Source: Erpobdella octoculata
Taxonomy: Eukaryota; Annelida; Clitellata; Hirudinida; Erpobdellidae
DNA length: 64,000 bases
Direction of reading: 5' to 3'
Assembly (NCBI GenBank): GCA_963978895.1
Contig: OZ022242.1
Coordinates: 20,159,129-20,223,128 of the forward strand
The position numbers and the translations under genes are program-made. A model generated the notes under the pieces. It was not told where the DNA came from. It saw nothing but the letters and a program-made list of their open reading frames with translations, and made no database searches. Numbering within the stretch: position 1 is the first letter of the stretch; each line of letters begins with the position of its first letter. Below, in pieces: positions 47,408 to 58,965 of the stretch.

Positions 47408-49240
47408 TATTAGAGTTTTTTTTAAGTTACTCAAGACTGATGCCAGCAGTTATAGAAGTTTTTATTCAATGGAGTTACATAGTTAAAATTTTAAATGACA
47501 ATAAATAATTTTGTTTTAATAAAATTTCAGTTTAATATTTTTGCTTGTTTTATTACTAATAGATGAGATGTGGTTTTATGTGGAGGAGGTCATTTGCTTT
47601 TGTTTCATATTTGTATTAATTAGTTTTCTCTGATTGTTTGCATCGGTATCTTATTTTCCACCAAGTCCTTGTGCGTCTCTTTAACTATATCTTTCTTCTA
47701 TGAAGTCTATGTGGTTTCAATAAATGTGTTTCATAACTTGAATTTCGCATGTTCTCTTTACTTTCCTTATCACCATTGTCATTTGCTTCCTCAGTGTTCT
47801 TTCAGTTTTTTTTTGTTTATCTTGTGTTGTATCTGTTGTGTTTTAACTGTCCGTTTGTGTGTGTGCTGTTCACGTACGTAAAAACGCATTTCATCTACAC
47901 AAGCTTGTGTCTGTTATATACAAATACCTACCTGCGTATTCCTAAATGGTGTATTTGTACATGAATTACGACGCATATTATTAATGTTGTGATGGTATTT
48001 TTGTACAAGCGTTGAAATTGTTGTTACTAATTGTGCATTTCTAGTTACTAACAAATTACTGTCTTCTTTATATGATTATCAACCAATCTCTCCATTATGT
48101 TATATTATCATCATTATTATCACCAACTTCTTGCTTTGCTCACACGGTAGTGGGTACACTGCTTTGTACCACTACGTTTCATAAGCTATCGTTCACATTT
48201 TGTCCAGAGTTGAGTTGTAGAAGCTAAATCATCGAGGAACATGTAGTAATGTTAGTAGTGATAGCCGAGCTGAAAGTAAATGATATTAGCTGGAATGAGT
48301 TTCGTCGCTGAATATATTTGACAAATTTTACTTAAGATGAATAATTTGGTTGAGCTGAACATAATAAGTGACGAAACTTTATTAGCGGTCTGATCAGCAA
48401 GGCTAACGAATTCGCATCAGCGGGTATGCATTCTCCATCCGTATTTTGAATGTCGTGGCAGATGTTTCTTCTCCGTGTGAGTTTATGCGTAACAAACATA
48501 ACCTGAGACCTGTTTTGTGTGTGTGCGTAACATCTGTGTGTTCAATCTATCCTGTGTCTGATCTATCGTGTGTATTCTTGTCGGTGCGTGTGTGTGTGTG
48601 ATTTCAACTGCGCTAATCTTATATAATAAAGCTCAGCCAGTGTGTTATCCTGCTATGAAGCAAGTAGCGCATGTTATTATAGCGTAGGAATGTTGAAATT
48701 GTAATAATTTTTTTTCGTAACGTCAACCGTGGTCGTGGCTGTCGAGTTAACTTGCTTTCTCAATTAGTCAGATGACCACTCTTTGTCTTCTGCTAATTAT
48801 TTCTGTTTGAAGTACTGTGGCCTGGTGGCTAGAAAATAAGGGATGAACAATCATTTTTTTTATAAATAGAGGGGCAATGAAGGGCGACATTGGCATAGCA
48901 TGTGAACGTGATCAGTGAGTTGCAAATGTGCTCCGTCAATATTTTATCGCTTCTTCAGTGGCGTCTTATTGATGTCAATTTCGCTAGCATTCTTCTTCGA
49001 AATTATTATTATTAATTTATCACACCATCGTAGACGAGGTAGTAATGATGATGATGATGGTGATGCTTTTATAATTATAAAACCGTTTTGACAATAATAA
49101 AGTATGTTTTCTTTGGGAATTACTACAGTATGATTAGTAATGAATAAAATTGTCTATAACAGCAGACCATAATCATCAGTACCTTTATTATTTTTTGCTT
49201 CTCGCTCGCAATGCTTTTGATGTTTCCATCAATGTATATA
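46559..49240. other. Adducin 3' UTR and intergenic spacer
   Basis: Several AATAAA signals (about 47247, 47256 and 48625) could end the adducin transcript. A (GT)n run lies at 47320-47405. No further gene recognised; frames here are short and lack domains. Confidence 0.45.
47320..47405. repeat. (GT)n microsatellite
   Basis: About 43 uninterrupted dinucleotide units, probably within the adducin 3' UTR or just past it. Confidence 0.97.
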
Positions 49241-49244
49241 AATT

Positions 49245-49247
<3 letters not shown>

Positions 49248-49324
<77 letters not shown>
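49248..49324. repeat. (TA)n microsatellite
   Basis: About 38 pure TA units. Confidence 0.97.
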
Positions 49325-49330
<6 letters not shown>

Positions 49331-49604
49331 TTACAAACAACCTTATTTGAATGTAATGTTTCACAGCTTTTCTGCTTTTTTCACTCCATCAAGTTTTTTC
49401 GTCCATCCACAAAAAAATTAATATTTTTTCATTTCGGTTTGTTTAATGTCTCTATCTCTCTCTCACCTTCATTATCTCTTACAAACACATTAACGCAAAC
49501 TCAAATGTTACTTATGTACTGTGAAAAATTATAAGGATGGTATAAGCAGAATTAGTTTTCATGTTTTTTTCTTAGTTTAGGTATGATATATATATATATA
49601 TATA

Positions 49605-50056
49605 TTATAAGGAAACATAGCGTTGATATGTTTTTACGAGCCACATATATCAGAAACTTGGATGGCGTACAATCCACCACGAAATAACGCAAATATACAT
49701 GTCTCAACTTCAGACTCGAACCCACGACTGTCGGATCGGCAACACCGCCTCGCATCATGCCAACTACCTTACCATCTGCGCCACTTCCACCGTCAAAAAA
49801 CAGTGGTTGTTAAGCGCTTTTGTTGGGGTATGTTATTAAATTAGCTAGTGACGGATTGTACGCCGTACAACTTATAATACTATCGAGCATTGATTCGTAC
49901 CCATTCATAGTCGAGTGTTGTGTTCAACATACCCCAACAAAAGCGCTTAACAACCACTGTTTTTTGACGGTGGAAGTGGCGCAGATGGTAAGGTAGTTGG
50001 CATGATGCGAGGCGGTGTTGCCGATCCGACAGTCGTGGGTTCGAGTCTGAAGTTGA

Positions 50057-50061
<5 letters not shown>
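49605..50061. mobile_element. Inverted pair of tRNA-derived SINEs
   Basis: 49699-49834 (minus) and 49926-50061 (plus) are reverse complements over 136 bp with a 91-bp spacer and no mismatch seen. Each arm has an A-box-like GTGGCGCAGATGGTAAGGTA and a B box GTGGGTTCGAGTC. Left of the minus arm, 49605-49698 continues with SINE body also found at 54990-55090. The arms do not fold as a tRNA. The head starts with ACCCCAACAAAAGCGCTTAA before the A box. Confidence 0.85.
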
Positions 50062-50069
<8 letters not shown>

Positions 50070-50091
<22 letters not shown>

Positions 50092-50314
50092 TGTATAGTC
50101 CTCTACGTTATTAGGTAAAAATGAGGTAAATATTGACATACTACTATGTTTTTAAATAACCTGCTATAGTCTGAGGGTATATGTTATGTACTAAGAATCA
50201 TTGAACTAAGGACCAAGAACATCTCGTACCTATGAGACTTAGCCGACTTGAATGATGTCAAAACAAATGTTTGGATCCTTTACGGAAGTATTTGTTTTGA
50301 TATGATTCAAGCCT
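50070..50314. other. TA repeat and spacer
   Basis: Short TA array to about 50088, then ordinary sequence with nothing recognised. Confidence 0.5.
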
Positions 50315-50623
50315 CTTAAATGTTTTGCTATTGAGCAGTGTTTTATTTATCTTGTTGAATCTTATTTTGATTTAACTTGCTTCTAATATTTTAAACTAAC
50401 TGCATATACTTACATTTCTTTACATGCCTTGATTTAACTAACCCATGGTTGCATTATTGTATTTAGTTGTATGTGCTCTAAAAAAAGAACTAAACGTCAG
50501 TTAAATCAAGGCATGTAAAGAAATGTAAGTATATGCGGTTAGTTTAAAATATTAGAAGCAAGTTAAATCAAAATAAGATTCAACAAGCTAAATAAAACAC
50601 TGCTCAATAGCAAAACATTTAAG
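50315..50623. repeat. 309-bp foldback: 125-bp inverted arms
   Basis: Arms 50315-50439 and 50499-50623 are nearly perfect reverse complements (outer ends CTTAAATGTTTTGCTATTGA and its complement) around a 59-bp loop. There is no frame and no clear target duplication. Transcribed, it would form a long hairpin; a foldback MITE is the simplest reading. Confidence 0.92.
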
Positions 50624-50627
50624 GGGT

Positions 50628-50775
50628 TAGTGCCTACTGATCCCAGGACAACTGATCCCATGACTACTGATCCCAGTACAACTGATCTCAGGACAACTGA
50701 TCCCAGGACAACTGATCCCAGTACAACTGATCCCACGGACAACTGATCCCATAGACAACTGATCCCATAAGCAGC
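50628..50775. repeat. CAACTGATCCCAGGA minisatellite (forward array)
   Basis: About ten imperfect 15-17 bp units with variants AGTA, CGGA and TAGA in place of AGGA. Its reverse complement recurs at 51618-51745. Confidence 0.9.
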
Positions 50776-51290
50776 TCATTTTTTGACGACAATGGTGGTG
50801 GCGATGATGCTTACGTAGCCAGCTTACGATGGCCGGCTGCATACGACAACGGTGGTGGTGATAATGATACTGGCTACTCCAGTAAGATTAATCAATGTCT
50901 AATATTTATTGTCACTTTTACTCAAGAACATTGATGGAACAGTCTTGAAACGATCGCACGTCAAGTAGTTTTTCTTTCGTGGGCCAGATGTTTAACTTAT
51001 ATGAATTTTTCATAGTGCAACTTGCGTCCGTTTCGTAGAGAGTTACTAAATGAAGCCATGAGAATTAAAACAACAGTTAGTAAACGGAGAAATAATATCT
51101 AGTATAAGCGCACGATACATCTTTCATCATTTCACTCCTTTCTGCGTGAAGTTCATTATGAGAAATGGAACCGTGCCAATCCAAAAATAATAGAGTGTTA
51201 GCTCATTTCAGAAGTTGTTTTCTTCATTCATTTCATTATAAAGTTTGACAATGTTTAACGTGGCGTGACTTCTAAGCCACGAATCACTTT
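50776..51290. other. Spacer between the paired minisatellites, nothing recognised
   Basis: Contains imperfect ACGACAATGGTGGTGGCGAT-type short repeats near 50797-50870; no gene seen. Confidence 0.5.
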
Positions 51291-51545
51291 ATCCAACATA
51301 CATACATACACACACACATACATACATACATACATACATACACACACAAACACAAACATACATACATACATATACACATACATACATACATACATACATA
51401 CATACATACATACATACATACATACATACATACATACATACATACATACATACATACATACATACATACATACATACATACATACATACATACATACATA
51501 CATACATACATACATACATACATACATACACTCGTACATACAAAC
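51291..51545. repeat. (CATA)n microsatellite
   Basis: Tetranucleotide array with CACA interruptions at the left, then about 42 clean units. It is the same word as the TATG arrays at 3551 and 10529. Confidence 0.97.
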
Positions 51546-51617
51546 AGAAATCGGAAATTATGTATGTTAATATCAGTTTATTGATTGCAGAAACAGTGAA
51601 AAATAAAATGATGCAGA

Positions 51618-51745
51618 TATGGGATCAGTTGTCCATGGGATCGGTTGTCCACGGGATCAGTTGTCCATGGGATCATTTGTCCGTGGGATCGGTTGTCCGT
51701 GGGATCGGTTGTCATGGGATCAGTTGTCCTGGGATCAGTTGCGAT
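51618..51745. repeat. GGGATCAGTTGTCC minisatellite (reverse array)
   Basis: About eight units of the reverse complement of the 50628-50775 repeat. The two arrays face each other across about 840 bp, like inverted subterminal repeats of one element. Confidence 0.9.
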
Positions 51746-51759
51746 GATCCCATGCAACC

Positions 51760-53270
51760 ATGAAAAAAGACTATCAGAACTCTTGGCGAACAAGGCAATG
51801 GGAGTTGATAGATTTCATCCTCGTATATTAAAAAACAGCGCAGCGGCTCTTGCAATTCCTATCACTCTCATCTTTAGAATGTCTATCACCACAGGCATGG
51901 TACCAGATCTATGGAAACTAGCTAATGTTACGCCCATTTTTAAAAAAGGTAGCAAAATAAAGGCAGGAAACTATAGGCCAGTATCATTAACTTCCGTACT
52001 TTGCAAAGTATGCGAAAAGTTTATTCACGAGCAAATCATGTCTTTCTGCACTATAAATAACCTAATAACTAAAAGTCAACACGGATTTGTAAGAAAAAAA
52101 GGATGCGTAAGCAACTTACTGGAAGCCCGCGACATTCTGACAGAAAGTGTTCATCTTGGTGTTTCTGTGGATGTTGTCTACACAGATTTTGCGAAAGCTT
52201 TTGACAAAGTCCCACATCGGTGTTTATTGCACAAACTGAGAGCGTATGGTATACAGGGCTCTCTTCACAAATGGATTGAATCTTGGTTAACCAATCGTCA
52301 GCAGAGAGTTCAGATCGACAGTTGTACTTCAGGATGGAAAAAGGTTACGAGTGGGGTACCGCAAGGCTCAGTACTTGGGCCTCTATTGTTTTTGCTCTAT
52401 ATAAATGACCTCCCTGACAAATTATCTCAACACATCAAGCTTTTTGCAGATGATAGTAAAATCATTGGGATTATCAAATCCGTGGAAGACTGTATCAGAC
52501 TCCAAAACGATATAGATGAGGCAGTCCAGTGGTCACACAAATGGTTGATGCCATTCAACATTGACAAATGCAAAGTTATGCACGTTGGACGAACCAATCA
52601 GAAATCAAAATTTATTTATTCTATGTTAGACCCAGATGGAAATAGAAAAAATTTAGAAGTAACGACAGTCGAACGAGATCTTGGTGTTCTAGTATCGGAT
52701 GATCTCAAAGCAAAGTCTCAAGTGAATGCAGCGGCTGCCTTGGCTAATAGAACTCTTGGTAGACTTAAAAAATTATTCCGAAGTCGTAGTCTCCATCTTT
52801 GGAAAACATTATACCAGGCCTACATTCGACCACACCTCGAATATGCAGTTCAAGTTTGGTCTCCTCATCTAAGCCGGGACATTGATACTCTCGAAAAGGT
52901 CCAGCACAAAGTTACAAAAATAATTACAACAATCAAACATTTACCATACTTAGAAAGACTACAGAAGCTTGGAATTACCACGCTTGAAGAACGTAGAGTT
53001 AGAGGCGATTTGATCCAACAATACAAAATACTGGCTCATATTGATGAAGTGGATTTTTTTGTATTGCAAAAACATCCCACATGGCAAACTAACAGATCCT
53101 ATTGTTTGAGAGGTCACAACTGCCTTCTTTTACCACAAAGAATTAAAGGATGTGAAGAGCGAAAACACTTTTTCACAAATCGAGTAGCTTTCAGCTGGAA
53201 CTCCTTGACGCAGGAAGCAGTGGACGCATGTTCGGTGAATGCCTTCAAAGATCAACTCGCTCTACTTTGA
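51760..53270 (+). pseudogene. LINE reverse transcriptase, N-terminally truncated
   Basis: About 500 residues are open. Visible blocks: LLANKAMGVDRFHPRILK, NYRPVSLTSVLCKVCEKFI, VDVVYTDFAKAFDKVPH with the first catalytic Asp, SGVPQGSVLGPLLFLLYIND, the catalytic FADDSK, WLMPFNIDKCKVMHVG, VERDLGVLVSDDLKAKSQV and YIRPHLEYAVQVWSPHL. These follow the CR1/L2/Jockey pattern. The ATG further upstream (51645) lies in the minisatellite and is not a true start. No stops inside, so the insertion is fairly young. Confidence 0.9.
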
Positions 53271-53445
53271 TTGCAGTATGACTCGTCAGCACAGAGGGGC
53301 CTGATGCAGCACCTCTTCATCAATCATACATGCTATTATAATGACTATTTAATTATTATTGTTTTTTTTTTGGTTCTGTCTTATTTGTGATTTTGAATGT
53401 ATGTATTGATAACTGAATAAACAAACTCAAACTCATATAGAAACA
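51760..53445 (+). mobile_element. 5'-truncated CR1/L2/Jockey-like LINE
   Basis: Keeps most of the reverse transcriptase, the region after it and a short 3' UTR ending AATAAACAAACTCAAACTCA. The AP endonuclease and ORF1 are missing, the usual result of incomplete reverse transcription. It starts right after the GGGATCAGTTGTCC array. Confidence 0.85.
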
Positions 53446-53870
53446 TAAAACTCTATGGCCATCCATAGTAGTAGTAATTGAGCAACAAATTGGCATACTC
53501 CATACAAAACAGGTAAAAGCCATGATGTGGGTTCGGGTTTAATCTTTAAAGGTCCCGCGCTACTCAATAGAGTTAGATAATATTGGTGAAGATAATATTG
53601 CGCTATTGAAGGGAACCAATTTAAAACGAAATTAGTTGAAAGTTGAAGAATCTGTCCAATAAGTATTCTTACTCAATTTTTTTAATAAAAAAATCTTCTG
53701 TTTATTTATGTCCCGGATTTGAATCGTCTTCTCATGCGTCTTCTAAACGATAATGTTAGTGATTGTAATTATAATGGAGACCTGAGGTGTAACACAAAAG
53801 AAAGTTGAAATTGAAATAAACTTAAACTTAAAACTAGTGAGCTTCTCAAACTTGTCCTGGCATTGCCGGC
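53446..53870. other. Spacer, nothing recognised
   Basis: No gene or clear repeat family seen. Confidence 0.5.
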
Positions 53871-54017
53871 GGCATTTTCGCCAATGTCCGACAGTATAAA
53901 ACAGAAACAATTACTATCGCCTGCTTGGACAATACTAAATTACTAGGTCACATACAATCATAGATATCGATGCATATAATCTTGATGTTTGCATACATTA
54001 TGCTCTTACAATGTGCA
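53871..54017. repeat. Diverged copy of the GCATTTTCGCCAATGTCCGA repeat
   Basis: Matches the left 140 bp of the tandem duplication at 58966 and 60074 (TTTTCGCCAATGTCCGAC, TAGGTCACATACAA, CATAGATATC) with many substitutions. Confidence 0.75.
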
Positions 54018-54088
54018 TGTTGTTGTTTATTTAAGTCCTTGTCACTTTTTCAGCGTTTAGGACCAGCTCTTACAATGTGCAAATAATC

Positions 54089-54383
54089 TCGTTTGCATTA
54101 CTACACCATTCATCCGATCGTAATGAAATTTTCACACAAAGTCAATAGAGGAAAGTTGTTGTGAAAAAAATTAAAATCGGTCACAAAATGAGCGGAGCGG
54201 GAAAGCGAGTGGTAATGGGAACTGAAGAATAAGGGAGAACGGAAAAGCGGCCGAGAGCAAAAAAGCCAGCGGGAAAGGGAAAGCAACCGCGAGCGGGAGA
54301 GCAAGCGGGGAAGGAAACCGGAGCGAGAGAAAAACTACAGAAAACCCTTTAAAAACCCCGGGCAACGCCGGCTACCCTGCTAG
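54089..54383 (+). mobile_element. Complete short Helitron-like element
   Basis: Starts at TCGTTTGCATTACTACACC, has CATTCATCCGATCGTAATGA and ATGAGCGGAGCGGGAAAGCG, a degenerate GAGCGGGAAAGC-type core, then AAAACCCTTTAAAAACCCCG and the hairpin ending CCTGCTAG followed by T. This 295-bp copy shows that the 5' block, repeat core and 3' hairpin, found separately elsewhere, belong to one element. Confidence 0.75.
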
Positions 54384-54456
54384 TATATAATATTTTTTAT
54401 TAATAATAATTTTTAATTTAAAATAATTTGATTGTTATGGCTATGTATTGTTATCT

Positions 54457-55424
<968 letters not shown>

Positions 55425-55450
55425 TTGGTGATCAGAAGTAGGATACAAGA

Positions 55451-57016
55451 ATGGTTTTGAAATCATTGGATGAGCTTTGGGCGAGTGAAATGAAAGACGA
55501 GCTGGAGAAACGTGGCCTGAGCGATACAGGTAAAAAGGACGAACTTATGGAACGCCTCTTAGCCGCGTTAGTGAATGAGGGCTATGGGCCTGACGACGAC
55601 GAATATCTATTCGACATTGACGAGGAAGCTGTGGTCAAGCGAAGGAAATTAAAAAACAAATTGCTGGAGGAAGAAAGACAACGAGCGAACGAAAACATGG
55701 CAGCACAGAAGAAGACAGGAGAAGGAATGATTCTTGGCCACGGAAACAAAGTAGCAGCAGCCGGTACAACTGTTGAGAGTTTGGTCGCAGGGTTGGCTGA
55801 GGCAGTGGTGGACACGGTTCTGGACCAGCGGGCTGCTGGTGATGTGGGTTGCTGCGGCGAAACCCAATTTGAACTGGAGTCCACCAGCTGTGTCTCAGAG
55901 CATGTGACGGATGAGGGCCGTACAGACTGCACAAGTCAGGTGGGTCATGATGATGAGCCTGTCAAAGATGGTCATGATAAGGAACCTGGCAAAGATGCTC
56001 AAGATGAACCATGGAAAGATGGTGACAGTGATACAGTCGGTTTGGACGTCAAAAACCAAACTAAAGAAGATGAGAAGAATGTTGAAAACGAAATGCAAAA
56101 CGATGAGGATGAAAGTGACGATGATTATTATAATAATGGCAATAACAACTATGGCTTTCACCCATACAGCGACGGTTCTGAAACGGAAGCCTCCATAACA
56201 GACGACGGCACCGAATATTCAGGGTCAGATTTTAGTGACGAATCTAACTCGGATGAAGCAACTAAGGATTTAAAAACGGACGAAACTCCAATCGAGAAAT
56301 ACGTCGAAGCTAATTTGACAAAAAAAGAAGACAGTGATTTGCCAGACGATGGCGAATATTTGAAGAAAGATCCGCTGGACGATACGAAAGTTGACACCGA
56401 TGAGAGAGCCGAGTTGGAATGTGAAAAGAAAACGTTCGATTGTAGCTTGGAAGAAAACAAAGATGACGGCAATGAATTTTTCCAAAACAACAATAGCAAT
56501 GCAGCCAGCAAAAACTCTGAAAAAGATGAGTCAAGAACAGAGAACGGTACCGAAGGTTCTAAATCAGATGAATCCACAGAGGATTCTAGATCAGATAGAC
56601 TAAGAGTCATGGTAAAATTAAATAACAGTTTGATGAAGGGATTTATTGGATCTATGGAACGTGTTTTCGAAAAACCTTTTAAAGAGTTTCTTGAGAAAAA
56701 TCTAAAAGATGTGAAGGAAGAAGAAAAAGCAGACAATTCCGATAAACCGTGCAAAGATGTTCAGGACGAGGCAGGCAAAAAAGGCTGTGATGAACCGTGC
56801 AGAAATGGCGACGATGAGCCAAAGAAAGACTCTGTTGATGAGCCAAAAAAAGACTGGAAGAAACTGTATCAAACGGTCAAGAGACTTGACCATGTTGTTT
56901 GCGAATTGCGGTCAAAGCCACGAGTAAAGATCAAAGTATTTTGGTGTTCGTGGCCGAGTCGCATTTCGCAAAAGCGACTATGCTGTTCGGGACGAACAGA
57001 ATTAAGAAGGGGGTAA
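55451..57016 (+). CDS. SAP-domain acidic protein of an LTR element
   Basis: The 521-residue frame begins 27 bases after the LTR. Residues about 5-40 (SLDELWASEMKDELEKRGL, then TGKKDELMERLLAAL) fit the SAP helix-extension-helix fold, which binds A/T-rich DNA in other proteins. Next is a basic KRRKLKNKL patch, then a long Asp/Glu/Lys/Ser-rich disordered region with two sets of DEP-K-D repeats (about residues 175-200 and 430-475). The last 35 residues look less natural than the neighbouring frame, which reads SILVFVAESHFAKATMLFG up to the polypurine tract, suggesting a late frameshift or deletion. It may be a remodelled gag; no zinc knuckle is present. Function unknown. Confidence 0.75.
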   Translation: MVLKSLDELWASEMKDELEKRGLSDTGKKDELMERLLAALVNEGYGPDDDEYLFDIDEEAVVKRRKLKNKLLEEERQRANENMAAQKKTGEGMILGHGNKVAAAGTTVESLVAGLAEAVVDTVLDQRAAGDVGCCGETQFELESTSCVSEHVTDEGRTDCTSQVGHDDEPVKDGHDKEPGKDAQDEPWKDGDSDTVGLDVKNQTKEDEKNVENEMQNDEDESDDDYYNNGNNNYGFHPYSDGSETEASITDDGTEYSGSDFSDESNSDEATKDLKTDETPIEKYVEANLTKKEDSDLPDDGEYLKKDPLDDTKVDTDERAELECEKKTFDCSLEENKDDGNEFFQNNNSNAASKNSEKDESRTENGTEGSKSDESTEDSRSDRLRVMVKLNNSLMKGFIGSMERVFEKPFKEFLEKNLKDVKEEEKADNSDKPCKDVQDEAGKKGCDEPCRNGDDEPKKDSVDEPKKDWKKLYQTVKRLDHVVCELRSKPRVKIKVFWCSWPSRISQKRLCCSGRTELRRG

Positions 57017-57019
57017 TAA

Positions 57020-57421
<402 letters not shown>

Positions 57422-57432
57422 CAAAAATTGTT

Positions 57433-57627
57433 TTTACAAACTTTTATTTAGGTTACAATCTCTGTTTGTGTGTGTGTGTGTGTGGCTTTCTCTGTACGCA
57501 AATCTTGCAAGTAATATTTAACCAGCTTTTTAACTAGCTAGGAAGCTGAAACTTTCAGAATAGCTTTGTATTGGATGACTATACATGATTCAATTAAAAA
57601 AAGTTTGTGTTGAAAAACTCGTTTTTT
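57433..57627 (+). repeat. Dispersed repeat, plus copy of 7383-7630
   Basis: Shares ACAAACTTTTATTTAG, GGCTTTCTCTGTACGCAAAT, CCAGCTTTTT, TTGGATGAC and GTGTTGAAAAACTC-like words with the reverse complement of the distant copy; lacks about 50 bp present there. Confidence 0.8.
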
Positions 57628-57679
57628 CCCTTACTTGTTATTGGTACGTAAATAAGGCTTTATGGCTGTATTCTAAAGA

Positions 57680-58260
57680 TTAAAAAGTTAAGGGCGTCCA
57701 AGAGAAAATTATCCAACCCGCATTAACTAGTTAATAAATGGAACGATGATAAAAAGGGTCAAATATGAAATCTTTATTTATTCCGATGGAAAAGAAAAAG
57801 AAATGCAATTACTTATTAATTGAGATTTATTTGATGTTTCAATTTTAATTAAGTGAACGACAGAAATAAGCTTTGATCGTTGTAGCCTAGCGATTAGGAA
57901 GTTATCGGCTTCCAAGAGCAATATAGCCGGCTTTAATTACATAATTAACGTAGCGATGACTTGGGTAAAGAGTAGTAAAGACTCAATAAGCAGCATGCAT
58001 CCACTTGCGTTTTTTCAACTTGAATTGAAAATACCTCTCTAGCGATTAGGGTATCCAAAAACAAATTTACTGGCATTAACAAGTTAATAAATGAAACGAT
58101 AATAAAAAAAGGATCAAAATATGAAATATTTACTTACTCTGATGAAAAAGAAAAAAGCCAAATAGCTATAACTCCATACAATTATTTAATAATTGAAGAT
58201 CATTTGATATTTCAATTTTAAAAAGTGAAAGACAGAAATAAGTCTCGATCGATATATTTT
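57680..58260. repeat. Diverged direct repeats, period about 360 bp
   Basis: About 57685-57890 and 58040-58250 share GTTAATAAATG-AACGAT, TCAAATATGAAAT, GATGGAAAAGAAAAAG-like words and GACAGAAATAAG. AT-rich, no gene seen. Confidence 0.7.
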
Positions 58261-58465
58261 GCTTTTGCATGTTTGGTTTTACGGTTTACTTACAATAAAT
58301 GTTTGATAAGTTGATTGTTTCCAACATGTATTAGTTTCATGCTTCATACACACATACTCTGCTTAGGTAAATAAAATGGTGAATAGAAACACCACAAAAA
58401 TAACCTAATAATTATAATTAGTTTGCAAGCGATCTTGACATAATAAAACAAAATGTGTATTTTCA

Positions 58466-58835
58466 GTGTGAACATTTTGTCGTGAACGTTGTGTCGTGAA
58501 CGTTTTGTCGTGAACATTTTGTCGTTGAACATTTTGTCTGTGAGCATTTTGTCTGTGAACATTTTGTCTGTGAACATTTTGTGAGTGAACACTTATCGTG
58601 AACGTTTTGTCGTGAACGTTTTGTCGTAAACATTTTGTCGTTGAACATTATGTCGTTGAACATTATGTCGTTGGACATTTTGTCTGTGAACGTTTTGTCG
58701 GTGTTCATTTTGTCGTGAACATTTTGTCGTGAACGTTGTGTCGTGAAAGTTGTGTCGTGAACGTTTTGTCGGGAACATTTTGTCGTTGAACATTTTGTCG
58801 TTGAACATTTTGTCTGTGAACGTTTTGTCGAGGAA
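58466..58835. repeat. Degenerate 13-14 bp minisatellite GAACATTTTGTCGT
   Basis: About 26 units varying between GAACGTTTTGTCGT, GAACATTTTGTCTGT and GAACGTTGTGTCGT. Frames reading KMFTDKMFT across it are repeat artefacts. Confidence 0.9.
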
Positions 58836-58845
58836 CCAGTAAGCG

Positions 58846-58951
58846 CGTTTATATATTTGCATAATTTATGTGACTTTATTATTCAAAATTATCTAATCAG
58901 GTGGTAGTATTTATCGTCGTCCTATTGTCGGACATTGGCGAAAATGCGGCT
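58846..58951. repeat. Short repeat ending GGCGAAAATGCGGCTAG
   Basis: Begins TATATATTTGCATAATTTATG and ends with GTCGGACATTGGCGAAAATG then CGGCTAG. A second copy is at 62311-62417. The TATATATTTGC start and CTAG or CTGG end recall a very short Helitron-type element; this is tentative. Confidence 0.5.
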
Positions 58952-58965
58952 AGCAGCGGCTGGCA

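Noticed and set aside
51645..51760. N-terminal extension of the LINE reverse transcriptase
   Set aside because: These codons come from the GGGATCAGTTGTCC minisatellite; the LINE itself begins after it.
58344..58862. KMFTDKMFT repeat proteins
   Set aside because: Produced by a degenerate 13-14 bp minisatellite; different units shift frame and no start context or domain exists.
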